DNA from: Isoetes taiwanensis
Taxonomy: Eukaryota > Streptophyta > Lycopodiopsida > Isoetales > Isoetaceae
Reading direction: 5' to 3'
Length of the DNA stretch: 64,000 nt
Assembly: GCA_021234155.1 (NCBI GenBank)
Contig: JAJEKV010000185.1
Coordinates: forward strand, 184,001 to 248,000
In this document: positions 9,291-21,786 of the stretch, piece after piece
Numbering within the stretch: the stretch's first letter is position 1
How the letters are laid out: each line of letters starts with the position of its first letter
The notes under the pieces: model-generated
Told to the model about the DNA's origin: nothing
Seen by the model: the letters and a program-made list of their open reading frames with translations, nothing else
Databases searched by the model: none
Program-made: the position numbers and the translations under genes

Positions 9291-12034
9291 CAGGGATAGG
9301 TTCTATACGTATAAAATTCAAATTCCTGACGTATAAAGTCAAAAAATACGTATTTTTTAATAAAATACGTATTTAACGTATAAAAACCCTCGCCGGGAGG
9401 AAAAAAAAAAACGCCGAAAAACAACGCGAAAGCGTCATTGAAAACTTTTTGGCGTCGCAAAAAAAACCGCGTCGCCGAATGCAAAAACTTTTTTCGACGC
9501 AGCGAAACCTTCCAGATCGCTAGCGTCTGTGAAGTATTTTTACAGACGCGATCTGAGAATTTCCGCGTCTGAAATTCAAAAAAAATAATTAAATCTGGTA
9601 AAAAATATATATATTTTTTTTTTTTTTTTGTATTTTACAGACTGTGAATTCTTTCAGATCGCGTCTGTGAAAATACTTCAACGTCTGCTAGCTAAAAAGT
9701 TTCGTGATATCTTGAAAAAAAAACCTTTAGATCGTCGAGATAGACTTCAATCCTACATTTAACCTTTTCAAGGAAAACTTGATTCAATAAGCGACCTAAG
9801 TACCAAACCGGTGACATTTAGTACAAAGCCATGATCCGGTTATCATTTAATAAAGACACCAAAAGTAATATAGAAGACAATAGTAGTGACAAATTATCGA
9901 AAGTGAAGAATGATCGCAAAGAAACTTTAGATATGACACGAGAACGTGTTCAACTCAACTCACATTTTAGCTTTATAATAAGCTATAACTGAAAGGATTT
10001 AGTCAAAAAATAGCCTCTCAGCTTTACATTTTGAAAGAGAATAGATTTTGAGAATTGATCAAGTCCAATCAACAAGAATTAGACCCTGAATTTCGTCAAT
10101 CTTCCATTACAAAACATAGCAGGGAGTAGAAGTTCCTGTTACCTGCAGTAGAACCAGAGGACAGTTAGCCAAGAACATGGGTAAAAGCCTAAGCTACTAG
10201 CAGGTGTCATAAGAGCTTCTAGGTTTATGCCCCTTCACCCTGCTTGTTTTACAAACAAATGTGGGGAATGGTCAGCATATATATCCATACTGTCTATAAG
10301 AGCCCATCAGACTCAATGGTCTTATTGCTAACAAGCTGGTAACAGTCCAAAGAATAAAGCCTTGCAATAAAACAAAGCACAGAATATTACATAGAGTAGG
10401 TAGTTCAATACGGGTCACACATAGTGTGCAGAAATCCAAGAGGTGCAAATAGCACATGCAAGTTATGAGATCCAAACCCAGAAATATGACTATGGTTTTA
10501 CATTATTCAGTCAAAGCCGAAAGTATATGCAAAGATGAATTTACTTAAGATCTATAGTAATATAAGCTTATAACCATCACCTTCAACTCAATTTGAAGTA
10601 ATATGTATCACTTAAGCCATGCATAACCGTCAATACTCAATAATCTTAAGCAAATTGTCTTATTGTCCAACACATGCTGAATGCTTATTTCTATTTTATT
10701 TAACAGCCTTGTACTCAACCTATTTAAGATGCTTAAAGCAGCCAGGAAACAGTACATACACAAGAGTACACTGGCCCTGCTATTGTATAATGATAATTTC
10801 AATCTAGTTGTAGACAATAAGTAAACCTTTTCAGAGATCTACCATTTCTTAAGCACTTTGCAAACTCAATAGGAAAATATATTCATAACAAGGCAGGGTC
10901 TAAGAGAAGCCTATCATTATTTGTGTTTAAGGCCAGTTAAATCAATAAGATACAAAGCATTATCTAGTCAAACCTGAGGGTTGTGCTCCTGGTTGTTTGA
11001 CTTGCTTTGAATTTCGTCATGCCCTTGTATTTTCCATGATATTTTTGTTGACGGTAGCATCTGCACTGGTTGCACCATCGCCAGCTTACTGCTTATCTAG
11101 CCAATAGGGCTTATTGCTCATTTTACCTCCAAAATTGGAAGAGCTTCTTCCGACTAGCATCTGCTATTTCCTGCTGAGCCTATCTCTTCGTGGTAGACAA
11201 GTTTAGGCCGCCTACCTTTCTGCCATGCTTTTTCCGGAAGCCATACTACTTCCCTAAATTGCGGATCATGTAATATTCAACAGACAAGATGCCAAATACA
11301 TAGCGAAAGATCCAAGTTACCGACAGTTCTTAACCTAAGAACACCAAGCCGCAAACAGGACACGTCTCCAGCATTTTCTATAACTGAAATCATACTTTTC
11401 AAAAAATATCATTGTGTACCTTTCGTTCACGTATTGCTGCAGGCCATATCTTTATTCTGGCCGCTTATTCCATCAAGTTCGCCCTAGTTGGAGCTCATCG
11501 GTATCTTTAGGTTAAGTGAGTTTCACAATTAGTAATTTCCTTATTTTAATAATCCAATATGTTTATTCCACTTAAGTGTACCATATCTAGATCACAAAAC
11601 CATAGCTCATTAGCATTTTATTAACATCATATGGCCTCACCTGGCAGTTTCTTTCCATAAACCAAGGGGATGTTCCCAACTAAGGCCCCATATACTGAGC
11701 AATTTCAAGTTGACAGACTTGTAGAAATTAAACCAAAGCTATTTAGCTCTACCTTTATGACAATTAATAATATTCGGCTTAGAAAGTTTATGAATATTCC
11801 TATTAGAGTTCACGTCACCTTGACGTTTAATCATATCAATTGAAAGACTTACTTAATATGCAGTTCAGCTTAAATGCTATAGGTAGTTCACCAAGATGGC
11901 CATGTAAAGCTGGAAATTTTTTTGCCATATTGTTTACGCTTTATATACCAAGAAATATGTGTCAGATCATACAATTCATAATATGATTCGTGATAAAAAC
12001 ATACAAAGGTATTGAACCTATCCCTGATCCGACG
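9283..12034. mobile_element. 2.7 kb non-autonomous hAT-type transposon with 8 bp target duplication
   Basis: The element proper is 9291-12026 (2736 bp). It is flanked by the 8 bp direct repeat ATCCGACG (9283-9290 and 12027-12034), which occurs once at the empty site in copy 1 (near 2551). The ends read CAGGGATAGGTTC and its exact reverse complement. With one mismatch the inverted repeat extends to about 18 bp. A CAGGG start and an 8 bp duplication are the hallmarks of the hAT superfamily. The left subterminal region is rich in ACGTATA/AATACGTATT repeats. No transposase motif is seen in any frame, so it needs an enzyme from elsewhere. From about 9700 to 12000 the interior shows no recognisable gene and may be captured non-coding DNA. 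Confidence 0.95.
9515..9705. repeat. Imperfect inverted repeat inside the hAT-type element
   Basis: GCTAGCGTCTGTGAAGTATT with TACAGACGCGATCTGA (9519-9556) recurs in reverse complement at about 9643-9692, around an AT-rich centre with a poly-T run. It could fold into a hairpin with arms of about 40 bp. Confidence 0.8.
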
Positions 12035-12277
12035 ACTGTGGTAGTCCAAGGTGCACCTCGTTTAGAATATGTAGAAAATAGATACATAATTCTCCAACAT
12101 ATAACATCTTAGACGGGGTAAAAGTGAGATGGATGGGTGAGTCATTGATTCGAACTGCCCATGATGTCTTACGGCTATCAAGCACGTGAGACATCTCATT
12201 CTAAAAGTAGGCCATATAATGGAATCAGATACCACCTTAGGAAGGAACGATTTGTAGTCAATAACTTGTTTCTGTAG

Positions 12278-13410
12278 AAAAAGTCCAATGGATTGCCTGC
12301 TGGGTTTTTAAACCTTGTAAGAAGGTGTAAAGAAGAAAGGCAAAAGCTTAAAGCACAAGGTATATCAAGGTGTACTCTAGTCAGATCGCCTAATGATCTT
12401 GAGAGTTTCTATCTTTTCAATCAAGATGCATTATATAAAATCGTAGTTGGAGACCGCAGGTTATTGAAACAAGTAATTCAACCACGTAACTTCACATTAT
12501 GCATAGATGATATACCTTATGGCTTCAAGATAAAGGATAGTCGTTTTGATGACAAGGCTTTTACTTGGAAGGAGGTGCGTATTTCGAAAGATCTAAAGAG
12601 GTCACCACCTCCTCCTATTGGAGAGTAATTTTATTTCATTCGGATGTTCAAACAATGTCTGTGATAAAGCCACCGTCTACAATATGCAATGCTGGTTTTG
12701 AGAGTTGCCTGTGGTAAGTTCAAACTTATCTTCATTTTAAAATGTACCGTTCACTTTTCTGATTTTCAGTTCTTGCAGGATAAAAACAAATGTTAAAGGC
12801 AATGGCAGTGGAGCTCGTCTAGTTAGTAAGTTGGAGCATCTCCATATTGGATATTATAGTGTTGATGGTAAAAGGAGTATGCAGCAGTACAACACAACAG
12901 TGTTTTGTTATCCAGCTGTGCTTCAAAAGTTGAAAGATCCTCAGAGACAGGGACAAATAGTGTCACATTATCAAAAGCCCCGTGTTAATTTCTAAGCTTA
13001 TTAGTTGGTTTTCAAGACCAGGTGATCAAGGTCTTTGGATGCATTTTTCCGATCGTGGACAATCAGCAGCTTTGTGCCCTTAAGAAAGGACGAAATGTTA
13101 TCTCCTGATATTGATCCGGATAATGTTAGTTTTAAAAACAAGAATAAGTTCTTGTGAGTCCTTGCCTGATGAAAATCAGGAGTTAGGCGACAAAAGCTTT
13201 AGTGGAACTCTAACAGAAACTTTCTCTGAAATTTAGCCACCACCTAGTGGTAGGTCTGATGACGAGGTTGTTTTTGCAGAGCTTGATCCTGCTACTGTAA
13301 TTCCTGAAGAAACTCCTAAGGCTTCATCAACAATTCCTTTGGTAAACATTGGCCTTGAAAAGGAGAAAGAGAAGAATGGAACTGATGAAGAAGAGCCCAT
13401 TGATTACTGA
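12278..13410 (+). pseudogene. Beta-class N4/N6 DNA methyltransferase-like gene fragment, copy 2 (decayed)
   Basis: Duplicate of the gene at 2803-3941. The DIPYG motif IV region survives, but a one-base loss after it shifts the frame and gives a stop at 12626-12628. The QKP element and motif I region (around 12978-13090) are altered by clustered substitutions and small indels, so the GSGTT glycine loop is no longer encoded. The intron and its splice sites are retained (around 12715-12779). The acidic C-terminal stretch ends at 13410. This copy cannot encode an AdoMet-binding enzyme. Confidence 0.75.
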
Positions 13411-14262
13411 AGTAGTTTAACATTTGCTTGAGACACGAAGTTTAAGAACTCCTTTTAAATTGCCATTTCTTTGGTAGTCGTTTTACTATTTTGTCATTTG
13501 CTTGGGATATGAAGTTTAAGAACTACTTATTGTGAATTAATTTGTCATTTCTTTGGTGATTGTTGTTTTCCTTTAGTAACATGCTTGTGATTTTTTTTTT
13601 TAAAATTATGTTATGCCTTTAATTGAATAATTCTTAAACTTTTATATTACTTGTCACCATCTTTCAACTAGTAGAAGCTTGAAATTGATAATTTTTATTC
13701 GTTATTGTTTGATTCCTACTCTTTAAAAAGAAAAGTGAGAAGAACAATCATTTAATCCTAATAAACTATTGGAACTAGGCTGCTCCTCCTGAAGATTGTT
13801 CCTGATACCAGAACATTCAACAACATAGCAAAAAACGTCTTAAATTAAACGCACTTATTTTAAAAGTGCATTTAAAAGATTCCTTAAAAAAAAATTCAAT
13901 GAAGTTAGAAAAAGGCTCTTTTTTTCAAGACTTTTAATTATTAATGCATGGCAGTATAAATTTGAGCACTTTTTAGTATGTTTTAATCATTGCACGAAAT
14001 TACTGATAAATAGAAGCTTAAAATTAGGCATTTTTAGTATGCTTTTTCTATCTACATGATCATTCCAATAAAGAACATCTTACGACATAGCAACTTTTAG
14101 AAGATTTTCGATAATGCATGAAGTTGCTAAAGAAAAATAGCATTGACAAAGGATCTTAAAGCACATTCATCTGTATTAAAACTTCATTTGTAGAGTTACA
14201 AGCATGCAATCGAATCATTCATCTTTAAGATTACTTAATTTGTTCACTTATAATCAAATAAT

Positions 14263-15170
14263 CGAAGTGTTAGTCTCTTCCCTGTTAATCTGATCCTTGA
14301 TCCAAATGGTCAGATTGTTGCAGAAGAATGTGATGATGACAAATGTATGGGTATAACAACAAACGGATCTCGAACGAGACCTTTGATGCTTGAAAGTAAT
14401 ACTTCAAATTCGCCCCCTATGGTCTTTACTCTCTCTTGTCCAGATGCAGACCTACTACCCAATGGAGAGGTGACACGTTTGCAACCAATCTTGGATCTGC
14501 TACCGACCACGCAGTCAACATTGACTGCTCCGAAAGCAGCTTTGACCACCACTCAGCCAGCTCTGATCACTACCCAGTCAGCATCATCTACTCCCAAGTC
14601 AGCTTTGACCACCATCTAGTCAGCTCTGTTTGCTCAAGTGGAGGTCTTAGCCTCAGACATTGACATCTCAGCACAGAAGCTTATGCAAAATGAAGTAGCA
14701 AACTTTGATATAGATCTCTACAAATACAAGGTAGCAGTTATGAAGATGTCAGAAATACCAAGTGAAGTCCTCCCCTCTAGTTGTAGATGGAATGAGTGAG
14801 GTGGCAGATGTAGTGTGTGGCAATGTTCAGGCCCTTGTTAATGAAGTAAGTGAGGTGGCAGTTGCAATTTGCAGCCAAGATCAGGCCCCCAAAGAGTCAG
14901 ATGTAATGTGTGGCGATGTTCGTGCCCTTGTTAAGGAGGTAAGTGAGGTGGCAGTTGCGATTTGAAGCCAAAATTAGGCCCTGGAAATGGCTGATGGTGA
15001 GGAGGTTGGTGTTACAAACTCCTCTCTTAGTGGACTGAAAAAGAAAAAGGGGAAGCAACAGCAGAAGAAAGTGCCTTTTGTTCCGGGAGTAATTGCTAAG
15101 ATTCTCTATGAACATTTTCTTTCTGAAACTAATCATAAGGGAAAGAAAGTATGAAGCATTTAGTGCTTAT
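14263..15170 (+). pseudogene. Unidentified coding remnant, copy 2
   Basis: Counterpart of the remnant at 4801-5700, with the same Thr/Ala-rich frame, the same TAG (14617-14619) and the same Lys/Gln-rich stretch near 15040. The Val/Asp/Glu-rich repeat differs by small indels. Nothing identifies its function. Confidence 0.4.
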
Positions 15171-15352
15171 GTTATACCTATAGTGGGAGCCTTATCCCAT
15201 ATGCTGCATATAAGTCTTTTTGAGCGATTGCTGGGAGTCTTTTCTCTAAAATGAGGTAAGCCTTTTGTTCCCAGCTCGTACTTATACTTTTGCTCACGGG
15301 AATTATGCATCTTATATAATCTGCTAAGGGCCACAACATGTATGTCAATAGC

Positions 15353-16240
15353 TTGTAATTGGAAATCTTGGTTTATGGCACCATGTGTATAGTACTCATG
15401 GTGTTGGTCTCTATTATGTACTATGTGACAGTAAAAACATGACCAACAATGATCAAAAGGTTGGCATAGTAAACAAAATTGTAATGGAAAAATCTAAGGA
15501 ATTGGGAAATGGTGTAGTTTCCCTGCCTTCTCCATGTGGAAAGGCCTATCAGATGGGAAAAGAGGTAGCTGGCCAGAATGATCATAGGAAGATAAGAGGC
15601 AAAACAGTGAGAGAATACCGATCAAATACTCCGACAGATTTGGCAAACAAGAGAGCAGTAATGAGTGACATGTTTTGCCGTGCATTTTGGTATGATCCAG
15701 CAAGTATGGCTGATGCAGATGTTGAAAATGCTAATGCTTTTCCAATCAATATCATGTTGTTGTACCAATCAATATCTGCAAAAAATGACATTACAATTGA
15801 TCACCGTCGCCCTTTTAGTCCAAACAATGGAACAAGGATTCCTAAGTCATGGTTTAAATTCTCCCGTTTCAAAAAACAAGTAAAGAATTATGATACTTGG
15901 GCTTTTATTATGCAAAATATTGGGATAGCCATCATGCAAAATATTGGGATATTGGCCATGGAAAATAAGGAACTCAAAAACATGTCCAGTGATATACAAT
16001 TAATAACTTAGGTGGGCAAAAGGTCTCTTGGGTTTCGTAAAGGTGGACTTCCATGCATTATTGGCAAGGTAGTGGGCTACCTAAATCTCCACACAATGGG
16101 TTGAATGTTACTCCTACTCTAGAAACACCAATGGGGGTAACGCTTGAGGACCCGCCTGGCAGTAATAAGGATTAAGGACAACTTCAACATGGAATTTGGC
16201 AAGAACTACGACAAGAACTTGATAGAATTGGAAGCATAAG
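15353..16240 (+). pseudogene. Unidentified coding remnant, copy 2
   Basis: Counterpart of 6221-7111. The first frame (from about 15353 to a stop at 16011) is almost identical to copy 1 and keeps the 24 bp internal repeat. The second part (16012-16240) is broken by clustered differences, for example where copy 1 reads GGCAGGGACTTCC and copy 2 reads AAAGGTGGACTTCC. Confidence 0.4.
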
Positions 16241-16604
16241 GGGATTCTATTCATTTTTCAAATGCCATCGATTGGATTTTAAAATTAATGCAAGAATGGT
16301 TTATGACCTGTCCGACATTTGTCATGATGTTGGATGGCGGATCTTCGTCTTCAGTGGAGTTTTCTCCTAAGTTCTTGTTGCTTGAAATTGGCTGCGATCT
16401 CCATGTAATATCTAAGCCTGGATGCAGATGGTTAGCCCTATAGTTATCCAGGGGTAAGGAAGACTGGGATGGCAGCTTTCTAGTACAAGTTTGATACTTA
16501 TAACTCACATTCGCTTTGTGATAATTCTTTCTATCAATTCCATTTGGGGACATCCTATACAAATTTCTATATACTAATACATATTCTCTATACATAGAGT
16601 TCAC

Positions 16605-17290
16605 AAGCCTATGCAGCTTGTCAATGATGATATCCTTCCGCCATCCACTAAGTGGTCCCTTCAGCTCTCACCTCCTAGTTGGAGACATATGGGCTTGGGC
16701 TTGGAATAAACTACTCCATCCTAAGGTGGTTGTGCTTTGGTGGCAGATTCTTGACAGATGCTCTCGTGTGATCCTCGAGTGTCAGCACTCTGCCCACTGT
16801 GCACGCAAAGGGACGAGACCATTGAGCATTGTTTCTTTTTATGTGATCATCTCCAGCCTGTTTGGTCTTGGCTGCTTTCTCTTTTTCATGTGACAAGTCA
16901 GCAAGTGTTGCTGACAATTTATCAGGATACTTGGAATAAGTTGCGGAGCCAAGCATTTCATTTAACATCAGGATGGTTGTTGTGGTCCATCTGGAAGCGC
17001 AGAAGATTGTGTATCTTTCAGGGTTTGGATATTCCTTTTCCGCAGCTATCCTCCGGGGACGCATGCGCCGTAATCGCTAAGGCCTATCATTGTTCTATGC
17101 TTGCTCCCCGCCAAACGATTTTGATATTTGAGTCCTATTTGAGTGTGTTGTCTTATGCATAGGCTGGTGGTTCTACTTAATGGATCATGATTATCCTCTG
17201 AGATTTTATTCCTGCCTCCTCGCATTTGTATCCGGTTCCGCTTAGAGTTTCAATAAAGTTTGTCGCTCTTCAAAAGAAAGAGGGAGGGGG
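16605..17290 (+). mobile_element. LINE 3' end with zf-RVT domain, copy 2
   Basis: Counterpart of 7490-8175. Relative to copy 1 a stretch of about 21 bp has been lost around 16765, which shifts the frame before the CPLC motif. The rest of the zf-RVT domain (ETIEHCFFLC) lies in the frame 16758-17162. The 3' tail is a G/A-rich run (17274-17305). Confidence 0.85.
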
Positions 17291-17341
17291 GAGGGGGGAA
17301 GGGGGTTTAAACAATGTTTGATTCTAGATCCTTCCAATATT

Positions 17342-17549
17342 GCCAATCGCACTTGGGAAAGAGCTAGAGGCCAGTATAAAAGCTATAGAAGAGGAAGAGA
17401 CTCGAGGGGTCGCTATTAGATATAAGACCATATGGTATGAGGTTGATCATGAAATCTTTAAATGTTTCTTTAGACCAGCAGAGCAAAGAGGAGGCAAAAA
17501 TTAAATCCTTGGTCACGGACAATTATGAGGGGTTGTCCAAAAAGGATCC
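17342..17549 (+). pseudogene. LINE ORF2 linker region, left half of a split LINE
   Basis: The frame reads LGKELEASIKAIEEEETRGV, then RYKTIWYEVDHEIFKCFF, then (after a one-base shift) SLVTDNYEGLSKKD. This is the spacer between endonuclease and reverse transcriptase of plant LINEs, where the sequence leads up to (D/N)..G and then the RT domain. The frame stops at the left end of the 20.5 kb element. It is continued in the same frame at 38054-38399, with the TE removed. The left limit coincides with the end of the tandem duplication. Confidence 0.7.
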
Positions 17550-17577
17550 GGTCTAAGTTAGATATTGGGGTACAAAA
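17550..17577 (+). repeat. Left terminal inverted repeat of 20.5 kb element
   Basis: 28 bp, identical to the reverse complement of 38021-38048. It is followed by a GC-rich stretch (17578-17660). Confidence 0.9.
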
Positions 17578-17879
17578 GCACCCGCCCGACGCTGGGCCGC
17601 TGCGGTTTGGTCCACTGCGTGCTTGGAGGTGCTTGGAGAGCCGGAACGCTGATGATCCGCTTTTAGCAAATTGCTTCCTGATCGATGATATGGCTACCCG
17701 CAAAATCAAATTGATGAGAATCAATTTGGCGGGTTGTTGTGAGATGGCATGGAGAGTGAATAGATTTGGCAATGGCGGAAGCATGATCCGTGTTGTACCC
17801 TCAACGAGAATTTTCTTTGTGCAAAGACGGTTTCTCAGACAACACAATTCTATGCACAACACGATTCTAAATGGATCAA

Positions 17880-19575
17880 TCAAAGATCGATTTAGATGAA
17901 GAAAAGCGACTTCAAATTTTCCGGGAAATTCAAGCCGAGAGAAGAAGGCAATCTAGACAGAGGAAAAGAGATAGGGAGAGGGAGAAAGAAAATATCCAAA
18001 ATCAAGTTGACAAATGGGCTTGAGTGCGAGAAGGCTTTCAAGAATTGTCCAAGAATTTGGACGATTATTTCAATAATATCACAAAGCCTTTGAAAGAAGG
18101 GGATAAGGCAATCGGTGCCGTGAAGAGAGTGAAGAAGAAATTGCCACCGAGGTGGATTTTGTTGATCATGATCAAAGCAAGGTCATGAAGAATGTAATTA
18201 GAAATGTTCAAGAGACACTCAATCAGCAAAAGAAACTAAGGAAGACAGATATAATGCAAGCAAGAAAGTCCACATTGCAAATGGTATCTTCAACAAAGAA
18301 ACAAACCAACCAAATTTAGCTGCACCTCCTTCATGTATCAAGAAAATCATTTGTTGCAAAAGAACCGTAAGAAGAGTAATGGCGTGACAAGAATGTGGTC
18401 CGTGGGTCAATGTTTTCAAGGAAAAAGATCAGATGCAATAACTCGATGAGGTTAAGAATTTTTTACAAGTTCGACAGAAAACACAAGAGTCTCACCATAC
18501 AGAAGCATGTGAGAAAGTTTGTTACAAAAAGATGGTGAAAAAATTGATCATCCAATACAACCGCTTGAAATTTCTCGTAATTATTATGCTTTATATGTTT
18601 TACCGCTTTGTTCTCGCTTTTACTATATTGCTGCTTTTAATTTTTTTTTTGAACTCAGATTTCTTTTGTTTATAGTTGCAATTTTACATGGCATTCAAAA
18701 AGGAATTCAATGAAATGAAGATTTCACAAACAAGACATTTGAATTGCTTTGGCCATCTTTTGTGAGGCATTTAAAAAGAAAGAGAGACCTGTTGCGCCAA
18801 TATCACATGCACTTTGAGTATGTGATGCAAGCACTCAACAAAATCGAGCATGATCCAAATGGGGTGCACAAAGAATGCAATTGTAATTGTGCCGCTTGTG
18901 GTGATGGTAACTTCAGAGTGCCAAGAACCATGTTTATAAATCCACTAGTGATTTTTGGAGGCAAATGGTCTGCCCTAAAGAAGAAGATGAAGAATGGCAC
19001 AAACATCAATGTCTCAGCTTGGCATGCAAAGATTGTGGGCTGAAAAGGTACTCTTAAGTTTGTCTTTTCAATGTTATGAAAGATATTAATGCCAAAGAAC
19101 TTTAATTGTGGTGTTATAAACAGTTTGCTTTTTTGTCCTAAGGAGAAGATAGAAACCGGATTACAAAGTGGAGGGAAACAGGTTTGAAAAGGTATTCTGC
19201 TTGGTTTAATTAAATTGTGCTCGTTTAACATTCTTTTTAAACAAACCGCAAACCCACAAAATGTTCATGGTCTGAAATCAGCAAGAAGTTGGATACATGA
19301 AGGAGACTACCAAGAAAAAAATGGGAGGGAGGAAACCAGCCAAAGTAACAAGACTTGCATACAAGAACGAGAGTCTGCCCGAGTTCATGAAGCATGCCAA
19401 CAAGACAATGGTACAATTTGTCACACACAATTATGTGGCACACTGGCAGGCAAAGCAATTCAGGACGTGTCACACTCACCCCGGTTTTTGGTCCACTGTT
19501 GAAAACATCAGTTTTGGTAGGTCTACATGTCCTGTTTTCAAAGAATCCTACATGTGGATTTGTGAAGGTATGGTT
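17880..19575 (+). pseudogene. DDE-type transposase-like gene, N-terminal part, frameshifted
   Basis: Coding pieces in all three frames read in order. First is a charged coiled coil (EEKRLQIFREIQAERRR, from 17890). Then LSKNLDDYFNNITKPLKEGD (18039), KRSDAIT and TRVSP-like stretches (18430-18500), and FVRHLKRKRDLLRQYHMHF with CNCNCAAC (18744-19043). Next comes W..HQC....CKDCG (about 19000-19045), then, after short introns, ESLPEFMKHANKTMVQFVTH with HWQAKQF (19297-19500). The order KRSDAxx, cysteine cluster, L-x-x-F-x-x-H-x-x-x-A-x-W-Q is that of a transposase-like family I know mainly from animal genomes, whose C-terminal half carries a DG-K...HGKG block. That half is found at 33150-33528 here. 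Many stops and shifts show decay. Confidence 0.55.
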
Positions 19576-19639
19576 TTGTTCGATAATGGTGTTCTTTTTT
19601 CAGTGGACTAAAACTTCCACTGTTGTTTTGTAGTTTCTT

Positions 19640-20180
19640 CTATTGTGACATGTCATTTTATAATACAATCCACTGTAGGAAAGAGTACTTGAATTTCTAC
19701 ATGTCTAATAATTCTATTGTCACATGTCTTTATAGATGTAGGAAAGAATATTTGATTCTCTACATGTCCTATACTTCCATTCACATGTCTTTATAGTAGT
19801 AGGACGTAGTACTTTATTTGCTAAGGCATTGTAGGAAAGAATACATGAATTACTTACATGTGTAATACTTCTATTGTCACATGTCTTTATAGAAGCCTGA
19901 AAAGAATACTTGATTCTCTACATGTCATATGCTTCCATGTCACATGTCTTTATAGTAGTAGGACAGAGTACTTTATTTGCTTAAGGCATTGTAGGAAAGA
20001 ATACATGAATTACGACATGTGTAACACTTCTATTCTCACATGTCTTTATAGAAGTAGGAAAGAGTACTTGATTCTCTACATGTCCTATCCTTCCATATCA
20101 CGGGTCTTTATAGTGGTAGGACGAGTACTTGATTTGCTACATGTGATGCACGGCACGATCACATGTTCTTATACTAGTAT
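19640..20180. repeat. Degenerate tandem repeat, about 55-70 bp units in a 165 bp higher-order period
   Basis: Units share TCACATGTCTTTATAG, TAGGA(A/C)AGA(A/G)TAC and CTACATGTCCTAT. The block TAAGGCATTGTAGGAAAGAA recurs at about 19824 and 19982. It begins within the presumed intron after the N-terminal transposase exons and adjoins the minisatellite array. Confidence 0.85.
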
Positions 20181-20240
20181 TCCATGTAACACAAGTTACT
20201 TCAACTACTTCAATTACTTAACACCTATTTTTGCATAACG

Positions 20241-21786
20241 TGGGCACCAACATGCCAAGGTGGCTCTAACATGCCACCTAGGCTCAAACATGCCAAGGTG
20301 GCTCCAACATGCCACCTAGGCTCCAACATGACAAAATGGCTCAAACATGCCACCTAGGCTCCAACGTGCTCCAAATATGCCACGCAGCTCCAACATGCCA
20401 CCTATGCTCCAACTTGCCAAGGTGGCTCAAATATGCCACACGGGCTCCAAACATGCCACCTAGGCTCCAACATTCCTAGGTGGCTCAAACATGCCACATA
20501 GGCTCAAACATGCCATGTGCTCACTTAGGTTCCAACATGCCAAGGTGGCTCCAACATGCCACCTAGGCTCAAACATGCCAAGGTGGCTCAAACATGCCAC
20601 CCAGGCTCCCCAACATGCCACCTAGGCTCAAACATGCCAGGTGCTCAAACATGCCAAGGTGGCTCAAACATGCCACCCAGGGCTCCAACATGCCACCTAG
20701 GCTCAAACATGCCAAGGTGGCTCAAACATGCCACGGGCTCCACCATGCCACCTAGCTCTCCAACATGCCAAGGTGGCTCACAACATGCCACCTAGGCTTA
20801 AATATGCCAAGTTGGCTCAAACATGCCACCTAGGTCTCCAACATGCCACCGCGTGGCTCTAACCCCGCCACCTAGGCTCAAACATGCCACATGGGCTCCA
20901 ACATGCCACGCGCCAAGGTGGCTCCAACATGCCACCCAGGCTCCAACATGCTCAAACATGCCACGCTGGCTCTAACATGCCACCTATGCTCCAACTTGCC
21001 AAAGTGGCTCAAATATGCCACGTGGGCTCCAACATGCCAAGGTGGCTCAAGCATGCCACACAGCCCCAACATGCCACCCAGGCTCTAACATGGCAAGGTG
21101 GCTCAAACATGCCACGTGGTCTCCAACATGCCACCTAGGCTCCAACATGCCAAGGTGGCTCCAACATGCCAAGGTGGCTCAAACATGCCACCTAGGCTCC
21201 AACGCGCTCAAACATGCCAAGGTGGCTCAAACATGCCACGTGGGCCCAACATGCCAAGGTGGCTCAAACATGCCACCCAGGCTCAAACATGCCAAGGTGG
21301 TTCCCACACGCCAAGGTGGCTCCAACATGCCACCTAGGCTCAAACATGCCAAGGTGGCTCAAACATGCCACCCAGGGCCGCAACATGACAAAATGGCTCA
21401 AACATGCCACCCAGGCTCCAACGCGGCTCAAACATGCCACGCGGCTCCAACATACCACCCATGTCTAACTTGCCAAGGTGGCTCAAATATGCCACGCGGC
21501 TCCAACATGCCACCTAGGCTCCAACATTCCTAGGTGGCTCAAACATGCCATCTAGGTTTCCAACATGCCACCCGTGCTCAAACATGCCGTGGCTCAAACA
21601 TGCCAAGGTGGGTTTCAAACATGCCACCTAGGCTCCAACATGCCAAGGTGGCTCAAACATGCCACGTGGACTCCATAATGCCACGTGGGCTCCAACATGC
21701 CAAGGTGGCTCCAACATGCCATGCAGGCTCCAACATGCCAAGGTGGCTCAGGCATGCCACCTAGTCTCAAGCATGCCACCTAGGCA
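20241..21786 (+). repeat. 19 bp minisatellite array 1 (forward)
   Basis: Around 80 units of about 19 bp, such as GGCTCAAACATGCCAAGGT and GGCTCCAACATGCCACCTA. The core GGCTC(A/C)AACATGCCA is well kept. The last four bases vary between AGGT, CCTA, CGTG, CCCA, CGCG and others. All three forward frames are nearly stop-free, which produces long artificial reading frames rich in MPPRLKHAK-type text. They are not genes. Confidence 0.97.

Larger units (their letters stand above)
8220..17341. repeat. Tandem segmental duplication, copy 2
   Basis: Second copy of the block at 1525-8219, lengthened by a 2736 bp hAT-type insertion (9291-12026). It lacks the MITE of copy 1 and about 17 bp next to that MITE. 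Its differences from copy 1 are clustered in short patches, many of which destroy coding motifs, while long stretches between patches are almost identical. The block ends at CTTCCAATATT, where copy 1 also ends. Confidence 0.95.

Noticed and set aside
9194-9484. Minus-strand frame of 96 codons across the hAT left end
   Set aside because: It spans the boundary between SINE-like sequence and the transposon terminus, so it cannot be an original gene.
20241-21786. Regularly repeated short units resembling a CRISPR array
   Set aside because: The units are directly adjacent 19-mers without unique spacers, and the context is eukaryotic.
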